Positions 34,079 to 42,336 of a stretch of DNA of 64,000 bases are shown here, piece by piece. The DNA lies in assembly GCF_020404845.1 (NCBI RefSeq), contig NZ_JAIOJZ010000014.1:62001-126000 (forward strand), given 5' to 3'. Made by a program: the position numbers and the translations under genes. The stretch is from Streptomyces hyderabadensis. GTDB taxonomy: Bacteria > Actinomycetota > Actinomycetes > Streptomycetales > Streptomycetaceae. Under the pieces are notes generated by a model that did not search any database, had not been told where the DNA came from, and saw only the letters and a list, made by a program, of their open reading frames with translations. Position 1 is the stretch's first letter. Each line of letters begins with the position of its first letter.

Positions 34079-34937
34079 TGAAGTCGTAGGCGCAGAAGTC
34101 GGCGAGCGGGACGTATCCGAGGCGCCGGTAGAGGGCGTTGCTGGTGCGGTTGGCGGGGTCGGTGAACAGCACGACCTCCGTCGCGCCCGCGGCCAGCGCG
34201 GCCCGGCTCACCTCGACCGTCACGGCGGCCGCGTAGCCGTGGCCGCGCCGCGGCGCCGGGGTGTAAACGGGGTCGATCCGGACCTGGCCGCCGACCAGCG
34301 GGTTCGCGCCCGCCATGGAGACGGGCGTGCCGTCCGGGGTCTCCCAGAAGGTGTAGCGCTTCTCGGCGAAGCGCGTACCGGCCCAGGTCCCGGCGTCGAC
34401 GGTCACCACCTCGCCGACGTCCGCGGCGAACTCCCGGCACCAGCGCACGAGTTGCTCGTGGTCCCGCTCGCCCGCGATCCGGCACCCGCCCGCCGGCGGA
34501 CGCGGCGGCGGGGTGAGCGTGCCGAGCCGGTGCAGACGGGCGCCCCAACCGCGCACGGGGGCGGCGCCGGTGTGCCGCCGCCAGGCGCCGGCGAAGGCGG
34601 TGGCGGTCGCGTCGTCGGAGAGCACGCCCGAGGGGCGCCGGCCGAGACCGACCAGATGGGTGGCGAGGGAGTCGGCCTGCCCGGGGGAGAGGGCGGTGAG
34701 GGTCAGCCGGCCGGTCGGCGGGCGCAGGAGGGCGGCGCGGACCTCGCCGTCCTCCACCAGCCACCCGAAGCCGGTGGCGCCCGCTCCGGAGGCGGTGGCC
34801 CCTGCGCCCTGTGTGCGCAGCTTCTGGACCGCCGTCAGGGGCGTGGTGTGCACGGCGGGGCGCGAGCACAGGAAGTCCCAGGCCCCGGCCAGGAAGTCGT
34901 CGAGGTCTTCGGTGAGGTGCCAGCCGTCCGGTCGCAT
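34056..34937 (-). CDS. GNAT-family N-acetyltransferase
   Basis: A 293-residue protein. The C-terminal half has the GNAT fold: VRIDPVYTPAPRRGHGYAAA is the acetyl-CoA loop (RRGHGY for Q/RxxGxG/A) and DPANRTSNALYRRLGYVPL is the typical last helix. The N-terminal half is a divergent GNAT-like domain without clear cofactor motif. Substrate unknown. Its 3' end forms one arm of the terminator hairpin shared with the convergent gene. Confidence 0.88.
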   Translation of the reverse strand: MRPDGWHLTEDLDDFLAGAWDFLCSRPAVHTTPLTAVQKLRTQGAGATASGAGATGFGWLVEDGEVRAALLRPPTGRLTLTALSPGQADSLATHLVGLGRRPSGVLSDDATATAFAGAWRRHTGAAPVRGWGARLHRLGTLTPPPRPPAGGCRIAGERDHEQLVRWCREFAADVGEVVTVDAGTWAGTRFAEKRYTFWETPDGTPVSMAGANPLVGGQVRIDPVYTPAPRRGHGYAAAVTVEVSRAALAAGATEVVLFTDPANRTSNALYRRLGYVPLADFCAYDFTHAGRHP

Positions 34938-34985
34938 GCCTCATGATCTCCGAAACCGCCCGGCGGCGGGGGCGTTCGTCAAGAC

Positions 34986-34999
34986 GTCCGGCACCGGAC
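34986..34999. terminator. Short hairpin after the DHFR-family gene
   Basis: GTCCGG-CA-CCGGAC, perfect 6-2-6 inverted repeat 12 nt beyond the stop of the reductase gene on the minus strand. Confidence 0.5.
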
Positions 35000-35010
35000 C
35001 CGGCAGTACG

Positions 35011-35625
35011 TCAGAGGACGTCGTAGAGCAGATGTGTGGCGTTCGGGGTGGGGTGCGCGCTCCGCCGGGACAGGGTGTGCGGTGTCCCGCCGGTGAACAG
35101 CGGTGTGCCGGAGCCCAGCAGGACGGGCGCCAGGTGCAGGGACAGCACGTCGACCAGCCCGGCGTCGAGCGCCGAGCCGATCAGGGCGCCACCGCCCATG
35201 AGGACGACGTCGAGGTCCCCGCCGCGGTCCGCCGAAGCCGCCTCGGCACGCTCGCGCGCCGCCGTCACGGCGTCGGAGAGCCCGGTCGTGACGAAGGTCC
35301 AGTCGAGGCCGGTGAGCCGCACCGAGGCCGGGGGCGAACTCGTCACGACGACGAACGGGGGCCGGCCGACCTCCGCGGCGCCGTAGCCGACGGTGTCGTC
35401 CCAGCCGCCCGGCCCGTCGACCAGGTCGAAGAGGCGGCGGCCGAGGACGACGGCGCCCGAGCGGGCGGTCGTCTCCCGCACGATCCGGCGCTCCTCCGGG
35501 TCGTCCGAGAACGCCCAGGTGTGCAGGGCCTCGCCGCCGGTGCCCAGGCCGTTGCCCGGGCCGGGATCGGGCCCGGTGACACAGCCGTCCAGGGAGACCG
35601 AGATGTCCGCGATGATCCGAGTCAT
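35011..35625 (-). CDS. Dihydrofolate reductase-family (RibD C-terminal-like) protein
   Basis: A 204-residue reductase of the RibD C-terminal/YyaP-YwjB group. N-terminal MTRIIADISVSLDGCVTGPD is the hallmark; VVLGRRLFDLVDGPGGW, DVVLMGGGALIGSALDAGLVD and LHLAPVLLGSGTPLF complete the fold. These proteins bind NADPH, and their true substrates are mostly unknown; they are not the essential folate enzyme. The start at 35625 gives the canonical N-terminus. It is divergent from the TagF-like gene. Confidence 0.92.
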   Translation of the reverse strand: MTRIIADISVSLDGCVTGPDPGPGNGLGTGGEALHTWAFSDDPEERRIVRETTARSGAVVLGRRLFDLVDGPGGWDDTVGYGAAEVGRPPFVVVTSSPPASVRLTGLDWTFVTTGLSDAVTAARERAEAASADRGGDLDVVLMGGGALIGSALDAGLVDVLSLHLAPVLLGSGTPLFTGGTPHTLSRRSAHPTPNATHLLYDVL

Positions 35626-35701
35626 ACAGGGTGGACCCGGCGGGGCGTCCGAACTCATCGCTCCCGGACGCGGCGGATGGCGGTTCCGTACTTCCCGAGA
35701 C

Positions 35702-35780
35702 CTTCACAGCCCATGTACAACGATTCACAAGCTTCGCTTGTCTCCCTGTCCGGTCACGGTTCACCCACGCTTCACCTGGA
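35702..35780 (+). promoter_or_regulatory. PHO-box-like direct repeats before the TagF-like gene
   Basis: GTTCACCCACG (35759-35769) is followed directly by CTTCACCTGGA (35770-35780): two 11-nt units matching the PhoP direct-repeat pattern (GTTCACC-like). Further TTCAC copies occur at 35703 and 35724, 21 bp apart. The second unit runs into the GGAG before the start codon, so binding there would more likely repress than activate. Also in the spacer is a small hairpin CAAGC-TTC-GCTTG (35728-35740). PhoP control is inference. Confidence 0.6.
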
Positions 35781-35789
35781 GTGGTGCGC

Positions 35790-38012
35790 ATGCCTCGGTT
35801 CAGCATCGTCGTCCCCGTGTTCAAGGTGCAGGGATACCTGCGCGAATGTCTGGACTCGGTGCTCGGCCAGTCGTACCGGGACCTCGAGGTGATCGCCGTC
35901 GACGACTGCTCACCGGACTCCTGCGGCGCCATCATCGACGAGTACGCCGCCCGCGACGCCCGCGTCCAGGCCGTGCACCTCCCGGAGAACGTCGGTCTCG
36001 GGCGGGCGCGCAACGCGGGGCTCCGGCACGCGCGGGGCGACTACGTCCTCTTCCTCGACAGCGACGACTCCTACACCCCCGGCCTGCTGGAGGCGCTGGC
36101 CGCCCGACTGGACGCCGTCGGGGACCTGGACATCCTGGTCTTCGACCACGTGCGCACCTACTGGTCGGGCAGGGGCGGCCGCAGCCAGGCCGCGGACCTG
36201 TTCGAACGGGCGGGCACCGACGTCTTCCGCCTCGAGGAGCGGCCCGAGTACATGCGGCTGTTCCTGGTGGCCTGGAACAAGGCGTTCCGCCGCGAATTCT
36301 TCGTCGGACAGGGCTTCCAGTACGCCCCCGGTCTGTACGAGGACGCGCCCGTCACCCACATGGCGATGGTCACGGCCGAGCGCATCGGCTGTCTGAACCG
36401 GGTCGGCGTCGAGTACCGCCAGCGCCGCCAGGGCGCGATCACGAAGACGCCGGGGCGCAGGCACTTCGACATCTTCCAGCAGTACGAGGGCCTGTTCGCG
36501 TTCCTCGCGCAGCGGCCCGAGCTGGCCTGGGCCACACCCATGCTGTTCGAGCGGGCCGTGTTCCACATGCTGTTCGCGCTCAAGCGCCCCGAGCGGGTGC
36601 GGGCCGCCGACCGCAGGGAGTTCTTCGACCGCATCGCCGACTTCTACGCGCGGTACGTCCCGGCCGGCTTCACCCTGCCCGAGGGCCCGACCGGGGTGTA
36701 CATGCGGACCGTGGCCAAACGGCTCTACGGCGCCTACCAGGCCGCCCAGTTCGCCGCGCGCGCCAGGAAGGCGGGGCCGGCCAAGGTCGCCAGGGCCAGG
36801 ACCCGGGCCGGCAAGCGCGCCTACGCCGGGCTGTACACCCTGCACCGCAGCCGCGCCACGGACCCCCACCTCGCCGTCTACACCGCGTACTGGGACCGGC
36901 TGCCGTCCTGCAACCCGCTCGCGGTCTTCGAGAAGGCCAGGGAACTCGCCCCGCAGGTGCACGGCGTCTGGGTGGTGCGCAAGGAACTGGCCGGCCGGGT
37001 CCCCGACGGCATCGACCACGTGGTGCGCGACTCGCGCCGCTACTGGGAGGTGATGGCCCGCGCTCGGTACTTCGTCAACAACGTCAACTTCCCGGACCAC
37101 ATCGTCAAGCGCCCCGGGCAGCTCCACCTCCAGACCCATCACGGCACCCCGCTCAAGCGCATGGGTCTGGACCAGCGTGCCTATCCGGCGGCCGCCAGGG
37201 GCATGGACTTCGACCGCCTCCTCGAACGCGTGGACCGCTGGGACCTCAGCGTCTCCGCCAACCAGCACTCCACCAGGCAGTGGGAGCGCGCCTACCCCGG
37301 CTCCTACGAGTCCCTGGACGCGGGCTACCCGCGCAACGACCGCTACTACGGCGCAAACGCCGAGGACGTCGCCGCCGTCCGCGCCCGGCTCGGCATAGCC
37401 CCGGGGAAGACCGCCCTGCTGTACGCCCCGACCCACCGCGACTACCGGGCGGCCTGGACACCGTCCTTCGACCCGGCCCGGGTGGCCAGGGCCCTGGGGG
37501 ACGACTTCGTCCTGCTGGTCCGCACCCACTACTTCGACGAGCTGAGCCCGGAGCTGAACGACCTCGCCGCACGGGGCGCCGTCCTCGACGTCTCCCGCCA
37601 CCCCTCGGTCGAGGACCTCTGCCTGGCGGCGGACGCGCTCCTCGCCGACTACTCGTCCCTCACCTTCGACTACGCCAACCTCGACCGGCCCATCGTCATC
37701 TACGCCGACGACTGGGAGATCTACTCCCAGGTCCGCGGCGTCACCTTCGACCTGCTCTCGGGCCGCCCCGGCGACACTCCGGGGGCGGTCGCCACCACCG
37801 AGGACGAACTCGTCGACACCTTCCGCAGCGGCCGCTGGCGCGGTCCCGAGGCCGCCGCCCTGCGCGCCGCCTTCCGGACGCGCTTTTGCCAGTACGACGA
37901 CGGCCACGCCGCCGAGCGGGTGGTGCGCCGCTTCTTCCTCGGCCAGGACGCGGGTCCGGCGATCGTCCCGCTGGAGCACCGCACCCCGGCGCCGTCACCG
38001 GCCCTCGGCTGA
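35790..38012 (+). CDS. Bifunctional GT2 glycosyltransferase/TagF-like glycerophosphotransferase
   Basis: A 740-residue two-domain protein for wall teichoic acid or a related phosphate-containing polymer. Residues 1-300: GT2 domain (FSIVVPVFKVQGYLRECLDS, EVIAVDDCSPDSC, and the metal-binding LFLDSDDSYTP). Residues about 360-715: CDP-glycerol glycerophosphotransferase domain (LHLQTHHGTPLKRMG, YAPTHRDYRAAW, LLADYSSLTFDYANLDRP). A linker rich in Ala/Lys/Arg may attach to the membrane. The ATG at 35790 has GGAG 8 nt upstream. Candidate PhoP repeats precede it, which would fit phosphate-responsive control of a phosphate-rich polymer. Terminator hairpins follow. Confidence 0.92.
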   Translation: MPRFSIVVPVFKVQGYLRECLDSVLGQSYRDLEVIAVDDCSPDSCGAIIDEYAARDARVQAVHLPENVGLGRARNAGLRHARGDYVLFLDSDDSYTPGLLEALAARLDAVGDLDILVFDHVRTYWSGRGGRSQAADLFERAGTDVFRLEERPEYMRLFLVAWNKAFRREFFVGQGFQYAPGLYEDAPVTHMAMVTAERIGCLNRVGVEYRQRRQGAITKTPGRRHFDIFQQYEGLFAFLAQRPELAWATPMLFERAVFHMLFALKRPERVRAADRREFFDRIADFYARYVPAGFTLPEGPTGVYMRTVAKRLYGAYQAAQFAARARKAGPAKVARARTRAGKRAYAGLYTLHRSRATDPHLAVYTAYWDRLPSCNPLAVFEKARELAPQVHGVWVVRKELAGRVPDGIDHVVRDSRRYWEVMARARYFVNNVNFPDHIVKRPGQLHLQTHHGTPLKRMGLDQRAYPAAARGMDFDRLLERVDRWDLSVSANQHSTRQWERAYPGSYESLDAGYPRNDRYYGANAEDVAAVRARLGIAPGKTALLYAPTHRDYRAAWTPSFDPARVARALGDDFVLLVRTHYFDELSPELNDLAARGAVLDVSRHPSVEDLCLAADALLADYSSLTFDYANLDRPIVIYADDWEIYSQVRGVTFDLLSGRPGDTPGAVATTEDELVDTFRSGRWRGPEAAALRAAFRTRFCQYDDGHAAERVVRRFFLGQDAGPAIVPLEHRTPAPSPALG

Positions 38013-38031
38013 CCGGGAGGCGTGCGCCGGT

Positions 38032-38085
38032 GCCCCGGAACGCAAGCTTCCGGCCGTTTCCGGGGCGGGACGTGTCGTTTCCCGC
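38032..38085 (+). terminator. Overlapping alternative hairpins after the TagF-like gene
   Basis: GCCCCGGAA (38032-38040) can pair with TTCCGGGGC (38058-38066, 9 bp) or its inner CCGGAA with TTCCGG (38048-38053); the two pairings exclude each other. GCGGGA (38065-38070) pairs with TCCCGC (38080-38085). Position right after the stop supports a terminator; the alternative pairing is unusual. Confidence 0.65.
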
Positions 38086-38118
38086 CCGGCACGGGTGACG
38101 GTCGCGCAGAGTACGTCC

Positions 38119-38865
38119 ATGACGACACCCGCGCAGTCGCTCCGCTCCCTGGCCCGCACCCGTGCCTCGCTCGACGGTGAGGAAGTCACGTACTGGTGGT
38201 CCGGAAACGTGTACGCGTGGGCTCCCGACGAGCCCTACGAGCACGTCTTCGGCTTCGAGGGGGTCAACGTCGCCCGCCTGGCCCAGGACGCCGAGGACGG
38301 ACCGGACGCCTACCGGCTGCTCACCCGGGAGGCCGCCTTCTACCTGGACCCCGTCACCCGCGAGATCCTGGACACCTGGCGGGACCTGCCGGTGGTGCAC
38401 GTCTGGAACGACCCGGCCAACCAGAAGTGGCGCCGCTTCCCGGTGCCGACCACCGACCTCGGTGCCCAGGTCTGCTTCAGCCTGGAGATCCCGCTCGCCT
38501 ACCCCTCGCCCCTGCCCGTGGCCCAGTACGCCTCCCACTCGGCCGGTGACACGTACCGGGCCCTGGAACTCTTCCAGTTCTTCGCCCACCGGGCGGATCT
38601 GGCAGGCCCCGCCCCCAGCGTCCCGGCGACCATGTCGTGGACCCGGATGTCCCCGTGGCTCCCGTGGATGGCCCGCGGCACGCGGCCCGGCGGGCTCACC
38701 TTCCACTGCCGGGGCCGCAAGCTCGGGTCGTACGCCGAGGTGCCCGAGCGCACCCGCGCCTACATCGCCGACCACCACCCGCGGTTCGCGCGGGCGCCGG
38801 AAGAGTGGAGCGAGCCGAACGAGACGAGCTGGACGTACTTCCGCACCCTCAACCCGCCCGTGTGA
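38119..38865 (+). CDS. DUF1838 family protein
   Basis: A 248-residue protein of the DUF1838 family, function unknown. Family features: GEEVTYWWSGNVYAWAPDEP, HVFGFEGVNVARL, LTREAAFYLDPVTREILDTW and a late SWTRMSPWLPWMARGTRPGG followed by HCRGRKL. No signal peptide in the streptomycete form. The ATG at 38119 is preceded by the TagF terminator region, so it has its own promoter. A small membrane protein gene follows at 38911. Confidence 0.88.
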   Translation: MTTPAQSLRSLARTRASLDGEEVTYWWSGNVYAWAPDEPYEHVFGFEGVNVARLAQDAEDGPDAYRLLTREAAFYLDPVTREILDTWRDLPVVHVWNDPANQKWRRFPVPTTDLGAQVCFSLEIPLAYPSPLPVAQYASHSAGDTYRALELFQFFAHRADLAGPAPSVPATMSWTRMSPWLPWMARGTRPGGLTFHCRGRKLGSYAEVPERTRAYIADHHPRFARAPEEWSEPNETSWTYFRTLNPPV

Positions 38866-38910
38866 GGACCATGAGCGCGGAGCCGCACGAGGGCGCTTTA
38901 TGGTTGGCTG

Positions 38911-39501
38911 ATGCGATTTGTTCCCCGGTGGGTCCTGCTGTCGTCGGGATGCGCGCCCGTGCTGCTGATCGCAGGCTGGACCGCCGCCGCGCATGCCGAA
39001 GGGTCCTCCTACGACCCCGTCACCCAGACGATCAGCGTCCTGGGGTCCTACGGAGCCGCCGGGTTCTGGGTGATGACGACGGCCTTCCTGGCGCTGGGCG
39101 TCTGCCACCTGCTGACCGCGTGGGGGCTGCGGGCCGCCGCCACCGCCGGGCGCGTGGCGCTGGGCGGTGGCGGACTGGCGGCGCTGGCCCTGGTGGCCCT
39201 TCCCGCGCCGAGCAGCGGAGGCTCCCTGCGTCACGGCGCGGTGGTGGTGGTCGGGTTCACCCTGCTGGCGGTGTGGCCGGTGCTGGCCGTCAACGGGGGT
39301 CCGGCCGCTCCCTGGGCGCTGCGTCTCGCGCCGTCGATCGGGGTGACGACCCTGATGGCCGCCGGCGGGGTGTGGTTCCTGATCGAGATGCGGCGCCACG
39401 GTGACGCGGGCGTCGCCGAACGCGTCGTGACCTCGCTCCAGTCGCTGTGGCCCTTCGTGGTGGCCGCCTCCTGCCTCCGCCACGCCCGGCAACAGGCGTG
39501 A
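38911..39501 (+). CDS. DUF998 membrane protein
   Basis: A 196-residue protein with six predicted membrane helices. DUF998 features: YDPVTQTISVLGSYGAAGFW after the first helix and LVALPAPSSGGSLRHG in the centre. Function unknown. It lies 45 nt downstream of the DUF1838 gene on the same strand and may be co-transcribed. Ends close to the convergent small membrane protein gene. Confidence 0.87.
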   Translation: MRFVPRWVLLSSGCAPVLLIAGWTAAAHAEGSSYDPVTQTISVLGSYGAAGFWVMTTAFLALGVCHLLTAWGLRAAATAGRVALGGGGLAALALVALPAPSSGGSLRHGAVVVVGFTLLAVWPVLAVNGGPAAPWALRLAPSIGVTTLMAAGGVWFLIEMRRHGDAGVAERVVTSLQSLWPFVVAASCLRHARQQA

Positions 39502-39520
39502 CCCCGTGGCGCGGTGGAGT

Positions 39521-39883
39521 TCAGCGCCGTGCCAGTGCCAGCACGCTCAGCCCGAACATCAGCACGCCCAGGGGGACATGGACCGACGGGACGTGCGCGA
39601 TGCCGAGCACGACCTGGGCCGAGGCGAGGACCAGGAAGCCGCAGGCGTGCCGGACGGGCCGCAGCGGACCGCCGCCCGGCTTCCAGGCCAGCACCGCCGC
39701 GAGCACGTACAGCATCGACGCCCCGTACATCACCCGGGCTCCGACGCTGTGCAGCGTCTCCCCGTAGGAGGCGGTCAGCAGCAGTCCGGCGGAGACCGCC
39801 TGGAGGAGGATGGTCAGTGTCTGCAGGGTGATCGCGATGTGCAGGAAGGAGGTCCGGCGTCGCGCCGTCACCTGGGTTGCCAT
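39521..39883 (-). CDS. Small four-helix membrane protein
   Basis: A 120-residue protein with four hydrophobic segments (IAITLQTLTILLQAVSAGLL; ARVMYGASMLYVLAAVLAW; CGFLVLASAQVVLGIA; VPLGVLMFGLSVLALARR). I do not recognise the family with certainty. It is divergent from the ECF41 sigma factor gene, with 110 bp between them. ECF41 sigma factors normally activate an adjacent gene, so this may be its target, but I see no good ECF41-type promoter. Confidence 0.75.
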   Translation of the reverse strand: MATQVTARRRTSFLHIAITLQTLTILLQAVSAGLLLTASYGETLHSVGARVMYGASMLYVLAAVLAWKPGGGPLRPVRHACGFLVLASAQVVLGIAHVPSVHVPLGVLMFGLSVLALARR

Positions 39884-39993
39884 GCCGCGGTCCTCTTTTC
39901 CGCCCCGGGGGCAGTGGATCGGTAAGGTCTCACCCACCCGACGAAACAGGTCGGCGAAAGGTAAGGCCGAGGACTGAGCGGGGGCGGTCGGGC

Positions 39994-40884
39994 ATGGGGA
40001 CGGCTGGGGCGAGGACCGGCGCGACGGACGCAGAACGGCGCCGACTGATCAACGTCGCCCACCGGTTGCTCGGTTCGCCGGCCGAGGCCGAGGACGCCGT
40101 GCAGGAGGCCTACGCGCGCTGGTACGCGCTGCCGAGCGGCAGGCGGGCGGAGATCGGGTCCCCGGGTGCCTGGCTGACGACCGTGACCTGCCGCGTCTGC
40201 CTGGACGTGCTCGGCTCGGCGCGGGCCCGGCGCGAGCGCTACGTCGGTGCGTGGCTGCCCGATCCGCTGCCCGCCCGGGCCGAGCGGGACGGGATCGGCA
40301 GCGACCCCGCCGACCAACTGGTCCTGGACGAGTCGGTGACCATGGCCTTCCTCGTGGTCCTGGAGTCGATGACCCCCGCCGAGCGGGTGGCCTTCGTCCT
40401 CCACGACGTCTTCCGCTACCCCTTCGCCGAGATCGCGGGCATCCTCCGGCGGACCCCTGCGGCCTGCAAGCAGCTCGCCGCCTCGGGCCGGCGCCGGGTG
40501 CGCGACGCGGGGACCCGGGAGACCCCCGGCGTGCAGGCCGAGGTGGTGCGGCAGGTCAAGGCGGCGTGGGAGACGAAGGACATCGCCGCCCTGGTCGACC
40601 TGCTCGACCCGGCCGCCGTCATGACCGCCGACGGCGGCGGCCGGGCGGGCACGGTCCTGCGCCCGGTCGAGGGCGGGACCCGCATCGCCCGGTACATGGT
40701 CGCGATCGCCGAGCAGGCGCCGGGCCTGGAACTCCTGGAGCGCTCGGTCAACGGCGCCCCGGGGCTGGTGGCCCGGCGTGACGGCGTCGTCGTGACCGTG
40801 GCCGCCTTCGGCCTCGCCGAAGGCCGCGTCAGCCGTATCTGGGTCGTCCGCAACCCCGAGAAGCTGCGGCCGTGGGTAGGCTGA
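39994..40884 (+). CDS. ECF41-family RNA polymerase sigma factor
   Basis: A 296-residue sigma factor. Region 2 at about 15-80 (LINVAHRLLGSPAEAEDAVQ, GSPGAWLTTVTCRVCLDVL), region 4 at about 120-170 (LESMTPAERVAFVLHDVFRY, FAEIAGILRRTPAACKQLA). The C-terminal 120 residues are a SnoaL-like domain that replaces the anti-sigma factor; the ECF41 hallmarks ADGGGR and NPEKL are present. Such proteins are inhibited or activated by this domain and usually control a neighbouring redox-enzyme gene; none is next to it here. Start MGTAGARTG at 39994. Confidence 0.93.
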   Translation: MGTAGARTGATDAERRRLINVAHRLLGSPAEAEDAVQEAYARWYALPSGRRAEIGSPGAWLTTVTCRVCLDVLGSARARRERYVGAWLPDPLPARAERDGIGSDPADQLVLDESVTMAFLVVLESMTPAERVAFVLHDVFRYPFAEIAGILRRTPAACKQLAASGRRRVRDAGTRETPGVQAEVVRQVKAAWETKDIAALVDLLDPAAVMTADGGGRAGTVLRPVEGGTRIARYMVAIAEQAPGLELLERSVNGAPGLVARRDGVVVTVAAFGLAEGRVSRIWVVRNPEKLRPWVG

Positions 40885-40937
40885 ACCGGGTCGCGGCAGG
40901 GGTGTCGCAGCAGATGTGACAGATGGGGAGTTCCGCC

Positions 40938-41540
40938 ATGACCACAGCGCACGACCTGACGATCGTCTCCCTCGACGTTCCCTCCGACTACCCGGTCGAG
41001 CGCGGCGACCTGTCGCTGGCCCTGGCCGGGGCGGAGCTGATCGACCTGCTGGCAGCGGGACGGGTGGCGCTGGACGGCACCCTTCTGCGGCCGCTCGCGG
41101 CGAGCGGATCCGACGACCGGCTCCTCGACGAGGCGGCGTCCCAGGCCGGCCAGGAGCAGAGCGAGTCGGTGACGGACTGGCTGTGGCGCCGCGGGGACGG
41201 GCTGGCGGGCCAGTACCTCGCCGCCGCGGGGGCGGACGACGGCGGTCGCAGGCGCCCGCGGTGGACGGCACGGCGCGGTGCCGAACGGCCGGCCCCCACC
41301 GATCCGTCGGCGCGTCGGCGTGCCGACGACCGCTGGACCGTCGGTGATCCGGTCCTGGTGGGTCTGGCGGCCGCGGTGGGCATCCGGCACGAGTCGGCCG
41401 ACGAGGTGGCGGACCCCGGGGACGACGGCGTCGCCACGGTCCTCGCCGCGGTGCACGATGCCGTGGTGGAGCTGGCCGCCACCCGGCAGCGCCGCAGCAT
41501 CGAGGGAGCGGCGTTCGACAACATCTGGCGTGCGGTGTGA
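40938..41540 (+). CDS. GPP34/GOLPH3-VPS74 family protein
   Basis: A 200-residue protein of the GPP34 family, bacterial relatives of the Golgi phosphoinositide-binding protein GOLPH3. Family parts: RGDLSLALAGAELIDLLAAG, VALDGTLLRPL, and the C-terminal half with DPVLVGLAAAVGIRH and VLAAVHDAVVELAATRQRRS. Actinobacteria carry several copies; their role is unknown, perhaps membrane association or development. GGGGAG 8 nt before the ATG supports the start. It follows the ECF41 gene by 53 nt on the same strand. Confidence 0.9.
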   Translation: MTTAHDLTIVSLDVPSDYPVERGDLSLALAGAELIDLLAAGRVALDGTLLRPLAASGSDDRLLDEAASQAGQEQSESVTDWLWRRGDGLAGQYLAAAGADDGGRRRPRWTARRGAERPAPTDPSARRRADDRWTVGDPVLVGLAAAVGIRHESADEVADPGDDGVATVLAAVHDAVVELAATRQRRSIEGAAFDNIWRAV

Positions 41541-41566
41541 GGGCCGGCGGGTGACGGCCCCGCCGG

Positions 41567-41950
41567 TCAGATGCGCCAGGAACGGAGCACGTCGGCGATC
41601 TCGTAGATGCTCAGTCCGGTCTCGCGGACCTTTCTGATCAGGTCGGACAGGGCCCCGTAGGGCGGATCGATGCCCTCTCCGGACTGGTCCATGTACTGGC
41701 CGGTGACGAAGGCCGCGAAGAGGCTGTTGCGGTGGGGGAGCGGTTCGAGCCGCACCACGGTGTGCAGGAGGGCGGCCGCGCGCCAGGCGCTGTCGGGGTT
41801 GGACGCGGCCAGGGTCGGCATGCGGGTCTTGTGCCGGGCCACCGCCGCCACCAGGGCCGAGTAGTCCGTGACCGACACGTCCTCGTTGTCCAGAGCGGCG
41901 TCCTGGACGTCCAGGAGCCATGGGACGTCGATGTACAGGGGCTCGCTCAT
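41567..41950 (-). CDS. Doc/Fic-fold toxin-like protein with eroded catalytic motif
   Basis: A 127-residue protein in toxin position downstream of a ribbon-helix-helix-type antitoxin (4-nt overlap). The pattern resembles Doc: an N-terminal YIDVPWLLDVQDAAL and a central WRAAALLHTVVRLEPLPHRN. Where Fic/Doc proteins have HPFxDGNKR, this one has EPLPHRNSL, so the catalytic His and the final Arg are absent and only Pro and Asn are kept. It may have lost phosphorylation/AMPylation activity, use another chemistry, or act as a binding protein. Start MSEPLYID at 41950. Confidence 0.75.
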   Translation of the reverse strand: MSEPLYIDVPWLLDVQDAALDNEDVSVTDYSALVAAVARHKTRMPTLAASNPDSAWRAAALLHTVVRLEPLPHRNSLFAAFVTGQYMDQSGEGIDPPYGALSDLIRKVRETGLSIYEIADVLRSWRI

Positions 41951-42186
41951 CAGGCGGCGCTGACTCCCCCGCGCTGGGACGGGGGGACCTCGTCCGGGAA
42001 CGCCTCGTCGAACTCCGCCCGCAGCCGGTCCGCCCACGAGACGGCGCCTGCCACGAACCGCTTGCGCTGCATCTCACGGACACCGAGGTCGTGCATGTAC
42101 TGCTTGAGGCTCTTGCCCTCGGCCGCGGCCGCGGCGCGGACACCTTCCATTTCTTCCTCGGTGAAGGTCACGTTGAGTGATGGCAT
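41950..42186 (-). CDS. Antitoxin of the Doc-like pair (ribbon-helix-helix type)
   Basis: A 78-residue protein: MPSLNVTFTEEEMEGVRAAA is a beta-strand-helix start like ribbon-helix-helix DNA-binding domains, followed by AEGKSLKQYMHDLGVREM. The C-terminal part (FDEAFPDEVPPSQRGG) is acidic and probably neutralises the toxin. Its stop overlaps the toxin start by 4 nt. The GGTACC repeats just upstream are likely autoregulatory sites. Confidence 0.82.
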   Translation of the reverse strand: MPSLNVTFTEEEMEGVRAAAAAEGKSLKQYMHDLGVREMQRKRFVAGAVSWADRLRAEFDEAFPDEVPPSQRGGVSAA

Positions 42187-42194
42187 ACCGGCAT

Positions 42195-42211
42195 GGTACC
42201 TACTCGGTACC
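42195..42211. promoter_or_regulatory. Antitoxin operator candidate
   Basis: GGTACC (42195-42200) and GGTACC (42206-42211), two 6-bp palindromes 11 bp apart (one helical turn), beginning 9 nt before the antitoxin start. Spacing of one turn is what adjacent RHH dimers need. Confidence 0.75.
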
Positions 42212-42336
42212 TGATGCGCGACCCACCGGCCGGGGGAGGGCGCCCCGGCATGTCGCGGCCCGCCTCGCCGCGGGGGTCGGCGAGGATTCCGTCGACCGCG
42301 GTCCCGGGAGCGCGGCCCGGGAGCAGGGAGGCAGAG

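Noticed and set aside
35631..35789. Upstream extension of the TagF-like frame by 53 codons
   Set aside because: The extension would cover the promoter and PHO-box-like repeats and lacks any ribosome-binding site; GGAG precedes the ATG at 35790.
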